Positions 25,640 through 35,108 of a stretch of DNA of 64,000 nt are shown piece by piece (the first letter of the stretch is position 1; the number at the start of each line of letters is the position of its first letter). Made by a program: the position numbers and the translations under genes. Origin of the DNA: JAZDFC01 sp043808235 (GTDB lineage: Bacteria > Bacteroidota > Ignavibacteria > Ignavibacteriales > Melioribacteraceae); contig JAZDFC010000004.1 in NCBI GenBank assembly GCA_043808235.1, positions 248,001-312,000 of the forward strand. Direction: 5' to 3'. The notes below the pieces were generated by a model, which was not told where the DNA came from, ran no database searches, and saw only the letters and a list, made by a program, of their open reading frames with translations.

Positions 25640-26167
25640 TTGGACGAATCCGTAAAAGCTGAATCAAAAAGAGGTATCAATCCAAAAGTATTTTTAATAG
25701 GACTTCCTCTTTTTATTATTCAATTAGTAATTGTTTACTTCGTAACTGCAAATATTCTCATGAATAAAGCAGAAGGATCAGGTGGTCAATCAAATCACGA
25801 GTCTGAAGAAGCAGTAGATTCATCTGCTGAGAATGCTGCAGTTGATTCTGTGAAAGTAGTCGGAGGCGAACACATTTATTCAATTGACGACATAATTATT
25901 AATCCGGCTGGAACTGACGGACAGCGCTTAATGCTGCTTTCGGTTGGTTTCGATGTCGAGTCCGAAGAGCAATCAAAAATGCTTGAAAGCAAAACCGTGA
26001 TTCTAAAGGATATGATAATTTCCACGGTTTCAAGTAAAACACTAACAATGCTAAGTCAGTTCGGTTATAAAGATACTTTAAAAACGGAATTGTCCCATAA
26101 TCTAAATGGATTATTCCCTAAGGTAAATGTATTAAATGTCTATTTCAGCAAATTTATAATTCAATAA
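25640..26167 (+). CDS. fliL: Flagellar basal body-associated protein FliL
   Basis: FliL surrounds the stator at the inner membrane and supports torque. The 175-residue product has one membrane segment near residues 18-38, an acidic Ser/Glu-rich linker and a C-terminal stomatin-like domain (YSIDDIIINPAGTDGQRLMLLSVGFDVE). It starts with TTG at 25640, five bases after GAGGAA; no ATG is available nearby. It heads the export-gate operon and is followed by fliM after one base. Confidence 0.88.
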   Translation: MDESVKAESKRGINPKVFLIGLPLFIIQLVIVYFVTANILMNKAEGSGGQSNHESEEAVDSSAENAAVDSVKVVGGEHIYSIDDIIINPAGTDGQRLMLLSVGFDVESEEQSKMLESKTVILKDMIISTVSSKTLTMLSQFGYKDTLKTELSHNLNGLFPKVNVLNVYFSKFIIQ

Positions 26168-26168
26168 C

Positions 26169-27146
26169 ATGGCAGAAGTACTCTCACAACAAGAAATTGA
26201 TCAACTGCTGAACAATATAAAAACTGGCAGCAGTCAAGAATCGCAGGCTCATCAGGATAAAGAAGCTGTTCCGTTCGATTTTAGGTTGCCGAATAGAATT
26301 TCAAAAAATCAGTTAAGGACTATTAGAACTATCCATGAGAATTTCTCTGAAGCCTTTAGTTCATTCCTTATGGCAAAACTGCAGAGCATAATAAATATTA
26401 ATGTTATTTCTGTTGATCAAATTTATTATTCCGAATACGTCCTTTCAGTTACTAATCCTGCCTGCATTTTCACTTTCGAAATTAAAGATACAGATATTAA
26501 AGCTATTCTCGAATTCAGCCCGGAACTCGCTTTAACTCTTGTGGATAGACTCCTCGGTGGATTAGGCAACGGAACCAAGCAATCAAAAGTTATTACGCCC
26601 ATTGAGCAAAAAGTTTTATTGGTGGTAGTTAATGAAATAATGCACGATTTAAGAAAATCATGGCATATTATTGGCGATTATGATTTTGCCTTACTTAAAT
26701 TTGAACCGGATATCGACTTTGCACAGATTACATCGCAGAGCGAAAGCGTTCTGCTTATTACATTCGAAATATTTATCGGTGAACAATCGTACCTCATGAA
26801 TTTATGTTTTGCCACGTATGCATTCGACACAATTTTATCGAAGCTGACAAGTCAGAATCTGTCTTCAATACGCCCGGTTAAATACAACGGTACTACTGCA
26901 AGAAATTTACTCTCGAAGCAGCTTTATAAAACCGAACTTGGAGTTAAAGTACAATTCGGTCAAGCTGGCATTTCGATAGATCAGCTTGCAACCCTGTCGA
27001 AAGGTGATATAATTATAATGGATAAAAGAATCGGCGAAGAAGTAAAGGTATTGATTGATGAAAAAGAATTTTTTTATGGTATGCCCGGTGCGGTTAATAA
27101 TCACAAAGCAGTTAAAATAACTCGGAAAGTAGAAAAGAAGGAGTAA
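26169..27146 (+). CDS. fliM: Flagellar motor switch protein FliM
   Basis: FliM is the C-ring protein that binds CheY-P. The N-terminal peptide EVLSQQEIDQLLNNI is the CheY-P binding site. The middle domain includes the GGLG motif (LVDRLLGGLGNG), and the C-terminal SpoA domain spans about residues 245-320. Length 325 is typical. Genes fliL-M-N-O-P-Q-R are in the classic order. Confidence 0.95.
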   Translation: MAEVLSQQEIDQLLNNIKTGSSQESQAHQDKEAVPFDFRLPNRISKNQLRTIRTIHENFSEAFSSFLMAKLQSIININVISVDQIYYSEYVLSVTNPACIFTFEIKDTDIKAILEFSPELALTLVDRLLGGLGNGTKQSKVITPIEQKVLLVVVNEIMHDLRKSWHIIGDYDFALLKFEPDIDFAQITSQSESVLLITFEIFIGEQSYLMNLCFATYAFDTILSKLTSQNLSSIRPVKYNGTTARNLLSKQLYKTELGVKVQFGQAGISIDQLATLSKGDIIIMDKRIGEEVKVLIDEKEFFYGMPGAVNNHKAVKITRKVEKKE

Positions 27147-27151
27147 TTAAA

Positions 27152-27538
27152 ATGGCTGGCATTTCAGACAAAACAAAAAACGGAATGGAAAACCTGGAAG
27201 ATAATGAAGCATTGAGCGGTGGTGGTCAATTTGCGGAATTCCCCGAATTTGACGAATCCACGCGCAGCCGCTACGGTGATTCAAGCAAGCTCGATTTTCT
27301 TAAAGATCTGCAGTTAAATGTATATATTGAATTAGGTCGAACTAAAATGCAGATTAAAGATATCCTCGATCTCGAAAGAGGGTATGTAATAGAACTGGAA
27401 AAACTCGCAAGCGAACCGGTGGATGTTTTCGTTAATAATAAGAAAATTGCCGAAGGCGAAGTTGTTGTAATTGACAAACATTTTGGAATAAGAATTACAA
27501 GTTTGGTTGATACATCCGAAATGCTTAAGGGATTTTAA
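27152..27538 (+). CDS. fliN: Flagellar motor switch protein FliN
   Basis: FliN forms the lower C-ring. After a variable acidic N-terminus, the SpoA domain occupies about residues 45-122 (LQLNVYIELGRTKMQIKDIL, then VDVFVNNKKIAEGEVVVIDKHFGIRI). Length 128 fits. fliO begins two bases after the stop. Confidence 0.93.
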   Translation: MAGISDKTKNGMENLEDNEALSGGGQFAEFPEFDESTRSRYGDSSKLDFLKDLQLNVYIELGRTKMQIKDILDLERGYVIELEKLASEPVDVFVNNKKIAEGEVVVIDKHFGIRITSLVDTSEMLKGF

Positions 27539-27539
27539 A

Positions 27540-27884
27540 ATGAATTTTCTCGATATCTTCAAAATCTTTTTTGTACTGGTCCTCTTACTCGGTGTAATGT
27601 ATGTTCTTCTTTACCTTGTTAAAAAATATTTCTATTCCTTCGATACAAAAAGTTCAAGAAATGTAAAAATAGAAGTAGTTTCAACCCAGGCTATTATGCC
27701 GAAGAAATATGTTTCGGTAATAAAAGTATTGGATAAAATTTTCATTCTCGGTGTCAGCGACCACTCGGTTTCGCTTATAGACAAAATTGACGGAATCCCG
27801 CCTGAATTGATTGCAGCGGTAAAGCCTGCAGGCAAAGAAGGTAACTTTTTAGAGTTATTAAAAAAGAATATGGGAATAAAATGA
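27540..27884 (+). CDS. fliO: Flagellar biosynthesis protein FliO
   Basis: FliO helps assemble the FliP core of the export gate. The 114-residue product has one N-terminal membrane segment and the short cytoplasmic FliO domain (VEVVSTQAIMPKKYVSVIKV, FILGVSDHSVSLI). The ATG at 27540 directly follows the fliN stop; an earlier in-frame ATG at 27507 would give an improbable 32-base overlap. Stop overlaps fliP (ATGA). Confidence 0.87.
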   Translation: MNFLDIFKIFFVLVLLLGVMYVLLYLVKKYFYSFDTKSSRNVKIEVVSTQAIMPKKYVSVIKVLDKIFILGVSDHSVSLIDKIDGIPPELIAAVKPAGKEGNFLELLKKNMGIK

Positions 27885-28645
27885 GAATGAGAAGATTTTT
27901 TTTAATCACGCTTTTACTGACGTTGCTTGTCGTTAGTAATTTGCCGGCACAGCAAAAAAATCCAACAATCCCGCTTCCGAAAATAGGCATCGATGTAGGA
28001 ACATCGGACAGCCCGGAAGATGTATCGGTAACAATTCAATTACTTCTGCTTCTTACCGTACTTTCGATTGCGCCGTCAATTTTGATAATGACTACTTCCT
28101 ATTTGCGTATAATAATTGTATTCCATTTTCTACGACAGGCGTTAGGCACTATGCAGATGCCGCCAACACAACTTCTCGCAGGCGTTTCGTTATTTATTAC
28201 TTTTTTTATTATGGCGCCTACATTCAATCAAATAAACGACCAGGCATTAAAACCATATATGGATGGAAAAATGTCCATGGATACTGCTTATACAAAAGGC
28301 GTTGAACCTATACGACAGTTTATGTTCAAAAATGTACGTAACGAAGATCTCGAATTATTTATTGGACTTGCAAATGTTGAACGTCCGAAATCAAGAGAAG
28401 ACTTGCCAACATACATACTTATACCATCTTTCGTATTAAGCGAAATAAGAGCCGGTTTTATAATAGGATTTTTCCTTTTCATTCCATTTTTAATGATCGA
28501 TATGATTGTGTCGAGTATTTTAATGTCGATGGGTATGATGATGCTGCCCCCGATGCTGGTCTCTCTGCCATTTAAAATTTTACTCTTCATCCTTGTTGAT
28601 GGTTGGAATCTAATAGTTGGTTCACTTGTAAGGAGTTTTGGTTAA
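27881..28645 (+). CDS. fliP: Flagellar export gate protein FliP
   Basis: FliP forms, with FliQ and FliR, the export channel. A cleavable-type signal sequence (about residues 1-24) is followed by four membrane segments and the family motifs MTTSYLRIIIVFHFLRQALG and LIPSFVLSEIRAGFIIGF. Length 254 is standard. It overlaps fliO and fliQ at its ends. Confidence 0.95.
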   Translation: MRMRRFFLITLLLTLLVVSNLPAQQKNPTIPLPKIGIDVGTSDSPEDVSVTIQLLLLLTVLSIAPSILIMTTSYLRIIIVFHFLRQALGTMQMPPTQLLAGVSLFITFFIMAPTFNQINDQALKPYMDGKMSMDTAYTKGVEPIRQFMFKNVRNEDLELFIGLANVERPKSREDLPTYILIPSFVLSEIRAGFIIGFFLFIPFLMIDMIVSSILMSMGMMMLPPMLVSLPFKILLFILVDGWNLIVGSLVRSFG

Positions 28646-28914
28646 TGACACTTGAATTAATTGTCGAAATACTTAGCGAGGCTTTCTACATCGTTATGCT
28701 AATTTTATTACCGATACTTGGCGTGTCTTTGATTATTGGTGTTGTGATTTCAATTTTTCAAGCAGCTACTTCCATCCAGGAAATGACGTTAACTTTCGTT
28801 CCTAAGATTATTATTACTGCTATTACCGTTTTGATTATGCTTCCGTTTATTTCCGAAAAGTTAATGGATTTTACTTTAAAGATTTTTAACATGTTTGGAA
28901 CGGCTGTAAAATGA
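28645..28914 (+). CDS. fliQ: Flagellar export gate protein FliQ
   Basis: An 89-residue protein with two membrane helices and the family core ISIFQAATSIQEMTLTFVPK. ATG 28645 shares a base with the fliP stop. Assembles with FliP and FliR in the export gate. Confidence 0.95.
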   Translation: MTLELIVEILSEAFYIVMLILLPILGVSLIIGVVISIFQAATSIQEMTLTFVPKIIITAITVLIMLPFISEKLMDFTLKIFNMFGTAVK

Positions 28915-29687
28915 GTAATTTACTAATGGGCGATTTTATCACAGGTTTATTAATTTTCCTTCGCATAACTGCGATGATGTTCTCTACGCCCATATTTAGC
29001 AATTCTAATATTTCCCCTTCTATAAGGCTTTTCTTTTCCCTGATTATAACTTATATCCTTTATTTCACTGTGCCTAAAGTGGATTTCAATCCCGAAAATG
29101 GATTAATTCCTCTTGCGCTCCTTGGATTCAAGGAAATTATTACCGGCTTATTAATGGGTTTTGTGCTCTACTTTGTATTTTGGGGAATTTCGTATGCGGG
29201 CTCACTTATAGGGTTTGATATGGGACTTGCAATGGCAGAAATATTCGATCCGACTACCGAAGCTCAAAACAACATAATCGGCGAAATGATTTTGCTACTC
29301 GCAACTCTCATTTTTATTCTTATAAATGGTCATCATTTCATTATCAGAGCATTAGCCGCATCGTTCCAGATAATTCCGCTCGGGCATTTTTCTATTAACC
29401 AGTCGGTTATTGATATGTTGATAAAATTTTCAACTGGGATTTTCATCCTTGCTGTTAAGATATCCGCCCCTATCCTGGTTTCCTTTTTCCTTATTCATAT
29501 TGGAGCAGGAATAATTTCAAGAATAATTCCGCAGATGCAGGTTTTCTTTGTAATCCAACCATTGAAAATTGGGATGGGATTTTTATTCCTAATTCTTGTT
29601 TTACCTATATACGTAACCGTTATAAAGAATTTACTTATGAGTTACGAAGACAATCTTTACGAACTATTAAAAGCGATGAGTTTATAG
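28911..29687 (+). CDS. fliR: Flagellar export gate protein FliR
   Basis: FliR completes the FliPQR channel. The 258-residue product is hydrophobic with about six membrane segments and family motifs FLRITAMMFSTPIF, GFDMGLAMAEIFDP and IIPQMQVFFVIQPLKIG. ATGA overlap with fliQ. flhB follows one base after the stop. Confidence 0.95.
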   Translation: MSNLLMGDFITGLLIFLRITAMMFSTPIFSNSNISPSIRLFFSLIITYILYFTVPKVDFNPENGLIPLALLGFKEIITGLLMGFVLYFVFWGISYAGSLIGFDMGLAMAEIFDPTTEAQNNIIGEMILLLATLIFILINGHHFIIRALAASFQIIPLGHFSINQSVIDMLIKFSTGIFILAVKISAPILVSFFLIHIGAGIISRIIPQMQVFFVIQPLKIGMGFLFLILVLPIYVTVIKNLLMSYEDNLYELLKAMSL

Positions 29688-29688
29688 T

Positions 29689-30771
29689 ATGGCAGATACC
29701 GGCGGACAGGAAAAATCAGAACAACCGACTGATAAGCGGCTTACCGAAACAAGGGAAAAAGGACAGGTTGCCAAAAGCGCCGAAATCAATTCTCTCGCAA
29801 TTTTTGTAACGGGATTATTGATTCTGTTCATGTTTAAAGACCAGATGGGGAATAAAATTTCAGAGTTGGCAATCTATATTTTTAGTTCTCTCGATCATCT
29901 CGAAATGAATGTTCAGTTGCTGTCTGTATATGCCACAAAAGGATTTTCACTTTACCTTGTTATTCTTGCACCGATCTTTATTGCTCTTGTAGTTATTTCC
30001 CTCGCGGTCGGATTCGGGCAGGTGGGATTCAAAATTTCACTCAAGGCTTTAATTCCAAAATTCGAGAAGCTCAATCCTTTAACCGGTATCAAATCCAAAT
30101 TATTTTCCGTGCAGCCGTTTGTCGAAACTCTCAAAGCGGTATTCAAATTCGTTGTTGTGAGTTTATTCGTTTACTGGGCGTTGAAGGATGCGGTTATAAA
30201 TTCTCTTGGACTCGTTGATTATTCGGTGGAAAATATTTTAGAATTTATGGTGAGCACGGCAGTAAGTTTTTTATGGAAAATCTCTATAGTTTACACAGTT
30301 ATTGCCGCCGCTGATTTTATCTACCAGAAATTCAAATTCAAGAAAAACTTGATGATGTCCAAGCAGGAAGTAAAAGATGAGATGAAACAGACTGAAGGCG
30401 ATCCGCTGATAAAGGGAAAGATTAGAACAAAACAAATTATAATGGCCCGGTCAAGAATGATGAAAGCGATTCCAACTGCCGATGTTGTGATTACAAACCC
30501 GACCCACTATGCAGTAGCATTAAAGTACGAATTGGGAAAACAGTCGGCGCCAAAAGTAGTGGCAAAAGGTGTCGATTTCCTGGCTCAAAGGATAAAAAAG
30601 ATTGCAATCGAAAATCACGTTCCGCTGCATGAAGACAGAGAATTGGCGCGGGCTCTTTATAAAATGTGCGATGTCGGCGATGATATTCCCGAGAATTTAT
30701 TTAAGACTGTGGCGCAGATTCTGGCTTATATATATAAGCTGAAAACTAAAAAACGAAAATCAATTGTTTAG
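29689..30771 (+). CDS. flhB: Flagellar export switch protein FlhB
   Basis: FlhB changes export from rod/hook to filament substrates after autocleavage between Asn and Pro. The conserved NPTH is at residues 270-273 (ITNPTHYAVALKYE), matching E. coli N269-P270. Four membrane segments precede the cytoplasmic domain. The N-terminus EKSEQPTDKRLTETREKGQV is also typical. Length 360. Interacts with the giant FliK of the upstream operon. Confidence 0.96.
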   Translation: MADTGGQEKSEQPTDKRLTETREKGQVAKSAEINSLAIFVTGLLILFMFKDQMGNKISELAIYIFSSLDHLEMNVQLLSVYATKGFSLYLVILAPIFIALVVISLAVGFGQVGFKISLKALIPKFEKLNPLTGIKSKLFSVQPFVETLKAVFKFVVVSLFVYWALKDAVINSLGLVDYSVENILEFMVSTAVSFLWKISIVYTVIAAADFIYQKFKFKKNLMMSKQEVKDEMKQTEGDPLIKGKIRTKQIIMARSRMMKAIPTADVVITNPTHYAVALKYELGKQSAPKVVAKGVDFLAQRIKKIAIENHVPLHEDRELARALYKMCDVGDDIPENLFKTVAQILAYIYKLKTKKRKSIV

Positions 30772-30778
30772 TGAAATA

Positions 30779-32818
30779 ATGAGTAAAATTTTTAAAAATT
30801 CGGATATACTTTTCGCGTTTGGAATAATTTTTATTCTTGGATTAATGATTATCCCTCTGCCGCCGTTCCTATTGGACCTTTTATTAGCGGTTAGTATCTC
30901 GTTCGCAGTTTTGATTCTTATCGTTTCTTTATACATCCAAAAGCCGCTCGATATTTCGATTTTCCCGAGTTTGTTACTTATTGTTACACTATTTAGACTT
31001 TCCTTGAATATCAGTTCAACGCGATTAATTCTTTTGGATGGATATGCAGGAAAAGTTATTGAAACTTTCGGGCAATTTGTTGTCGGCGGCAGCTATGTAG
31101 TTGGATTTGTGATTTTTCTAATCCTAATGATTGTCCAATTTATTGTAATAGTAAAAGGTTCCGGAAGAATTTCGGAAGTTGCCGCAAGATTTACACTCGA
31201 TGCCATGCCCGGTAAACAAATGGCTATTGATGCTGACTTGAACAGCGGATTAATAAATGAAACAGAAGCAAGGGAAAGGCGCGATTCAATTTCCCGCGAA
31301 GCTGAATTTTACGGCGCAATGGACGGTGCGAGCAAGTTCGTAAAAGGAGATGCAATTGCAGGTTTATTAATTAACCTCATTAACATAATTGGAGGTATTA
31401 TTATCGGTGTAGCCCAGCGCGGATTATCGATAACCGATGCTCTTCAGAATTACACAATTTTAACCATAGGCGATGGCTTAGTTTCCCAGGTGCCGGCGCT
31501 TCTGATTGCTACTTCAGCAGGTATGGTAGTTACCAAGAGTACTGAGTCCAGCTCGATGAACTCTCAGATGCGTACCCAGTTATTTTCAAATCCACGTGTA
31601 CTGGGAACCGTTTCTGGTGCAGTCCTCCTATTCGCATTAGTACCGGGAATGCCGACAATTCCGTTTTTATCAATCAGCGCAATTATGGGAACAGCTACCT
31701 ACTTTTTAAGTAAAAGCAAAAAAGCGGAAAAATTGCCGCAGCCAGTCGAGGAAGCTGCATCGGCAACGCCAGCAGAAGAAAAGGTAGAAGATTATTTGCA
31801 GGTTGATCCGATTGAAGTTGAGATTGGTTACGGACTAATAGCGCTTGTTGATGAGAACCAGGGTGGGAATTTATTCCAGAAAATCTCATCAACGAGAAAA
31901 TATATAGCGCTGGAATACGGCGTGCTTGTACCGCCCGTCCGTGTGCGCGATAATCTCCAGCTTAATCCAAATGAATATTTAATTAAGATAAAAGGCAATA
32001 TTGTTGCGAATTTCGAAATTTACAGCGACAGATTCCTGGCCATGAATCCAGGTTTGATCGATGAAAAGTTAAGCGGAATTCCTACTAAAGATCCTGCCTT
32101 TAACCTTTCGGCATACTGGATTTCGGAAAGCGAAAAGGATAAAGCCGAATTACTCGGATTCACAGTTGTTGATTCCATTTCGGTATTATCCACCCATTTA
32201 CAGGAAACAATAAAGAAGAATTTTGATAAGGTCATCACCCGCCAATCTGTAAAACAATTGCTCGAAAATTTGAAAAAAGAATATCCTGCTGTTATTGAAG
32301 ATATAAATGCGGATGCGTTGCCGCTCGGCACCATTCAAAAAGTATTGCAGAATTTACTCAAAGAATTGATTCCGATTAAAGATCTGGTGCTGGTGCTCGA
32401 ATCACTAATAGACTATTCGAAAATAACAAAGAATGTTGATGTATTAACTGAGTATGTGCGGCATTCCATGGGTGATACAATTTCCAATCTATACAAAGAT
32501 TCGAATGGAGTAATCCATGCGGTTGTTGTTGGCGAAAAATTAGAAGGATTTATAACCGACGCATTATCTAAACATCAGGAAGCGGCGCATACTCTTGGAA
32601 TGAATCCGGAAATGCTCGACAAACTCAATAAAACCATACACAATTTTCTCGGTAAATTTAGAGACCTTGGATATTTGCCGGTCTTGGTTACATCGGCTAC
32701 GATCCGTCCATATTTATACAAATTGATCAATTCGACTTTCCCGGATATAGCTTTATTGTCATTTACTGAATTACCGCCGAATGTTGAGATTGAATTTATC
32801 GGCAAGTTAGAGGTATAA
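30779..32818 (+). CDS. flhA: Flagellar export protein FlhA
   Basis: FlhA is the large export-gate subunit, about 679 residues. The N-terminal half has about eight membrane helices with signature regions PPFLLDLLLAVSISFA, FPSLLLIVTLFRLSLN and AARFTLDAMPGKQMAIDADL. The C-terminal half is the cytoplasmic ring domain that receives chaperone-substrate complexes. Start taken at ATG 30779; a TTG at 30764 overlapping flhB is possible. Confidence 0.96.
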   Translation: MSKIFKNSDILFAFGIIFILGLMIIPLPPFLLDLLLAVSISFAVLILIVSLYIQKPLDISIFPSLLLIVTLFRLSLNISSTRLILLDGYAGKVIETFGQFVVGGSYVVGFVIFLILMIVQFIVIVKGSGRISEVAARFTLDAMPGKQMAIDADLNSGLINETEARERRDSISREAEFYGAMDGASKFVKGDAIAGLLINLINIIGGIIIGVAQRGLSITDALQNYTILTIGDGLVSQVPALLIATSAGMVVTKSTESSSMNSQMRTQLFSNPRVLGTVSGAVLLFALVPGMPTIPFLSISAIMGTATYFLSKSKKAEKLPQPVEEAASATPAEEKVEDYLQVDPIEVEIGYGLIALVDENQGGNLFQKISSTRKYIALEYGVLVPPVRVRDNLQLNPNEYLIKIKGNIVANFEIYSDRFLAMNPGLIDEKLSGIPTKDPAFNLSAYWISESEKDKAELLGFTVVDSISVLSTHLQETIKKNFDKVITRQSVKQLLENLKKEYPAVIEDINADALPLGTIQKVLQNLLKELIPIKDLVLVLESLIDYSKITKNVDVLTEYVRHSMGDTISNLYKDSNGVIHAVVVGEKLEGFITDALSKHQEAAHTLGMNPEMLDKLNKTIHNFLGKFRDLGYLPVLVTSATIRPYLYKLINSTFPDIALLSFTELPPNVEIEFIGKLEV

Positions 32819-32819
32819 A

Positions 32820-33935
32820 ATGCAGATACGAAAGATTACAGCTCCAACTTTAAAAGAAGCCATGGATAAAATGCGCGATGAGCTTGGCGAAGACGCTATT
32901 GTTCTATCGACAAAAGTTATTGAAGGGGATATGAAACTCGGTTACAAAAAAATGTTCGAATTGACAGCCGGAGTGGAAGAGCAAAAACGAAATCTGAAAT
33001 CGACCAAACCGGTTCCAAAGCAAAACCCCGCAGCCAAAAATTTTGATTCGGAATTGAAAAAATTAACAGAGAAAATTTATCGATCTTCAACCGAAATGGT
33101 TGTTGACGATTCGAATACCGAACCCGGAACAGGTGTTGTTAACAAGGAAAACAAACTTCTTGCATCGCTAAACAATATTTTATTAGATAAGGAAATTGAT
33201 AAACGATCGGCCAATATGATCGTAGAACAACTTTCAAAATATTCCGGTATGATTAACGAGAAAAATATCGGAAGCTATATTGTATCAACCATTTCTTCGA
33301 TGATACCAACCTCGCAGTTTGAGATTGATAAAAAGAAAAAACCAAAGATCATTTCGCTTGTTGGACCGACCGGCGTGGGTAAAACAACTTGTATTGCTAA
33401 ACTGGCGGTTATTTCCAAATTAATCCACAATCTTGATGTCGGATTGATTACGATTGATACTTACCGTCTCGGCGCGCTCGATCAATTAAAAATATTTGCC
33501 GAGATAAGTAATATCGATTTCTTAGTTGCGTACGAGCCGTCGGATTTGACTTCAATAATGTCGAAATACAGAAAGAAAGATCTAATTTTTATTGACACTG
33601 TGGGCAGAAGCCAGAACAATGCCGGTTTGTTAAAGGGGATTGGAGAATTTTTGAAGCCGGTAAAAGTTGATGAAATATATTTGGTTTTAAGCGCTACTTC
33701 CACAACCAGGCATATGGTGGATGTTGCCGAAAAATTTAAAATCCTTAATTACGACTCCATAATTTTTACCAAACTTGATGAAGCGGTAGCTTTCGGCAAT
33801 ATGCTGAATTTGATTACAAAAACGAAACGGCCCATAAAATATTTAACAAATGGGCAGGTAATACCGGACGACATTATAGCTGCCGATCCGGAATTTATAG
33901 CTAATGCAATCTACACAGGAAGTTTAACAAAATGA
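32820..33935 (+). CDS. flhF: Flagellar SRP-type GTPase FlhF
   Basis: FlhF sets the position, and often the number, of flagella. The 371-residue product has a charged N-terminal B domain and an SRP-type NG domain with Walker A LVGPTGVGKTT at about residue 180, then DTYRLGALDQL and DTVGRSQNN. With FlhG immediately downstream it suggests polar or spatially controlled flagella, although such pairs also occur in peritrichous bacteria. Confidence 0.93.
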   Translation: MQIRKITAPTLKEAMDKMRDELGEDAIVLSTKVIEGDMKLGYKKMFELTAGVEEQKRNLKSTKPVPKQNPAAKNFDSELKKLTEKIYRSSTEMVVDDSNTEPGTGVVNKENKLLASLNNILLDKEIDKRSANMIVEQLSKYSGMINEKNIGSYIVSTISSMIPTSQFEIDKKKKPKIISLVGPTGVGKTTCIAKLAVISKLIHNLDVGLITIDTYRLGALDQLKIFAEISNIDFLVAYEPSDLTSIMSKYRKKDLIFIDTVGRSQNNAGLLKGIGEFLKPVKVDEIYLVLSATSTTRHMVDVAEKFKILNYDSIIFTKLDEAVAFGNMLNLITKTKRPIKYLTNGQVIPDDIIAADPEFIANAIYTGSLTK

Positions 33936-34762
33936 TTGGCCAGGCAGAAAGATTACATGAATTAAACGCATTGAAACGGTTATCCCAGCCGCTTGTTGCA
34001 TCGTGCCCGATAATCGCTTTTACTTCGGGCAAAGGTGGAACCGGGAAGTCTTTCGTTTCCTTAAATCTTGCAGCAGCGCTTGCAAGAGTGAATAAAAAAG
34101 TTTTAATCGTGGATATGGATGCTAATCTCTCAAGTATAAATGTAATGATGAACATTAGCGCTAAGGAAACGATTTATCACTTCTTTATGAATAAATGTCT
34201 GTTAAATGAAATAATCATAAAGTACGACACGCATCTGCATCTAATCCCGGGCGATTCGGGCAAAATTGATCATCCTGTGCTTACGTCGGACAAACTCAAT
34301 TACTTTTTTGAGCAGCTGAAGTTTGTTTCAAAGAATTATGATTATATTTTTATCGATTCGGGTGCCGGTGCAGGGGATGAGGTTTTATCCATTCTCAGTT
34401 TTGTAAACTCACCGGTAATTGTAACAAATCCGGAACCTACCGCTATTATGGATGCGTATGTTATCATAAAACTGCTCTTGAATGATTTTAACAGGAATCA
34501 AATTCACGTTATTATTAACCGGGCAAAATCCATGATGGAAGGCAAAAGCGCTTTCGAAAATTTGAATAAAGCGGTTAGATTTTTCCTTTCGTACGAATTA
34601 AATCTTCTTGGCGTAATTGAAACCGGAGACGAAGCGAGCATGTCTATTACCGAGCAAAAGATAATGTTAAAGGCTTATCCCGATTCCAGACTTGCTCGCC
34701 AAATAATAGCTCTTTCCAAAAATTTTGATAAAATGCATCAATTGGCCAATAATAGCCAGTAG
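33932..34762 (+). CDS. flhG: Flagellar number regulator FlhG (MinD-like ATPase)
   Basis: A ParA/MinD-family ATPase that works with FlhF. The deviant Walker A is TSGKGGTGKSFVSLNLA; the switch region VDMDANLSSINVM and the DSGAGAGDEVL Walker B region follow. Length 276 is normal. ATGA overlap with flhF. After this gene a 109-base gap carries a possible promoter. Confidence 0.92.
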   Translation: MIGQAERLHELNALKRLSQPLVASCPIIAFTSGKGGTGKSFVSLNLAAALARVNKKVLIVDMDANLSSINVMMNISAKETIYHFFMNKCLLNEIIIKYDTHLHLIPGDSGKIDHPVLTSDKLNYFFEQLKFVSKNYDYIFIDSGAGAGDEVLSILSFVNSPVIVTNPEPTAIMDAYVIIKLLLNDFNRNQIHVIINRAKSMMEGKSAFENLNKAVRFFLSYELNLLGVIETGDEASMSITEQKIMLKAYPDSRLARQIIALSKNFDKMHQLANNSQ

Positions 34763-34828
34763 ATAATCTCTTACATCAAAAAAAAATCCATTTACAAGCT
34801 GAAAACCCACTTTTAATTATAATCCTCT

Positions 34829-34844
34829 TGGTATGTTCTTTGTC
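34829..34844 (+). promoter_or_regulatory. Weak sigma-54-like element before the fliA operon
   Basis: TGGTATGTTCTTTGTC keeps the -24 GG and -12 TTG with right spacing, but has T for C at three consensus positions. It lies 28 bases before the next start codon. It resembles the two better elements before flgB and fliL, so it may be real. Confidence 0.4.
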
Positions 34845-34871
34845 ATTTATATAACCAAGGAGAATAAATAA

Positions 34872-35108
34872 ATGAACAAAATAGTTTTCAACTTCGGACT
34901 CTTAGTTTTTTTCATCTCGATAATATTATTTAGTCAGAAAGATTTAATCTGGACAGACATTCTTTTGAGAGCTTTTGTTGTATTTGTTGTAGTAACTTTA
35001 ATGCTCAGCCTACTCGCCATCACTTTTGTGAAAGCTATAAATAAAGCATCCCTCACCCGCGATACAAATATTAAAAATAACCTTATAGGAAATCAAAACC
35101 ATGAATAA
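34872..35108 (+). CDS. Small two-helix membrane protein upstream of fliA
   Basis: A 78-residue protein with two predicted membrane helices (about residues 7-21 and 31-54) and a short polar tail. CCAAGGAGAATAAATAA provides a strong ribosome site. It overlaps fliA by eight bases and so is coupled to it. Not recognised as any family; size and membrane character exclude FlgM, which is soluble. Confidence 0.65.
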   Translation: MNKIVFNFGLLVFFISIILFSQKDLIWTDILLRAFVVFVVVTLMLSLLAITFVKAINKASLTRDTNIKNNLIGNQNHE

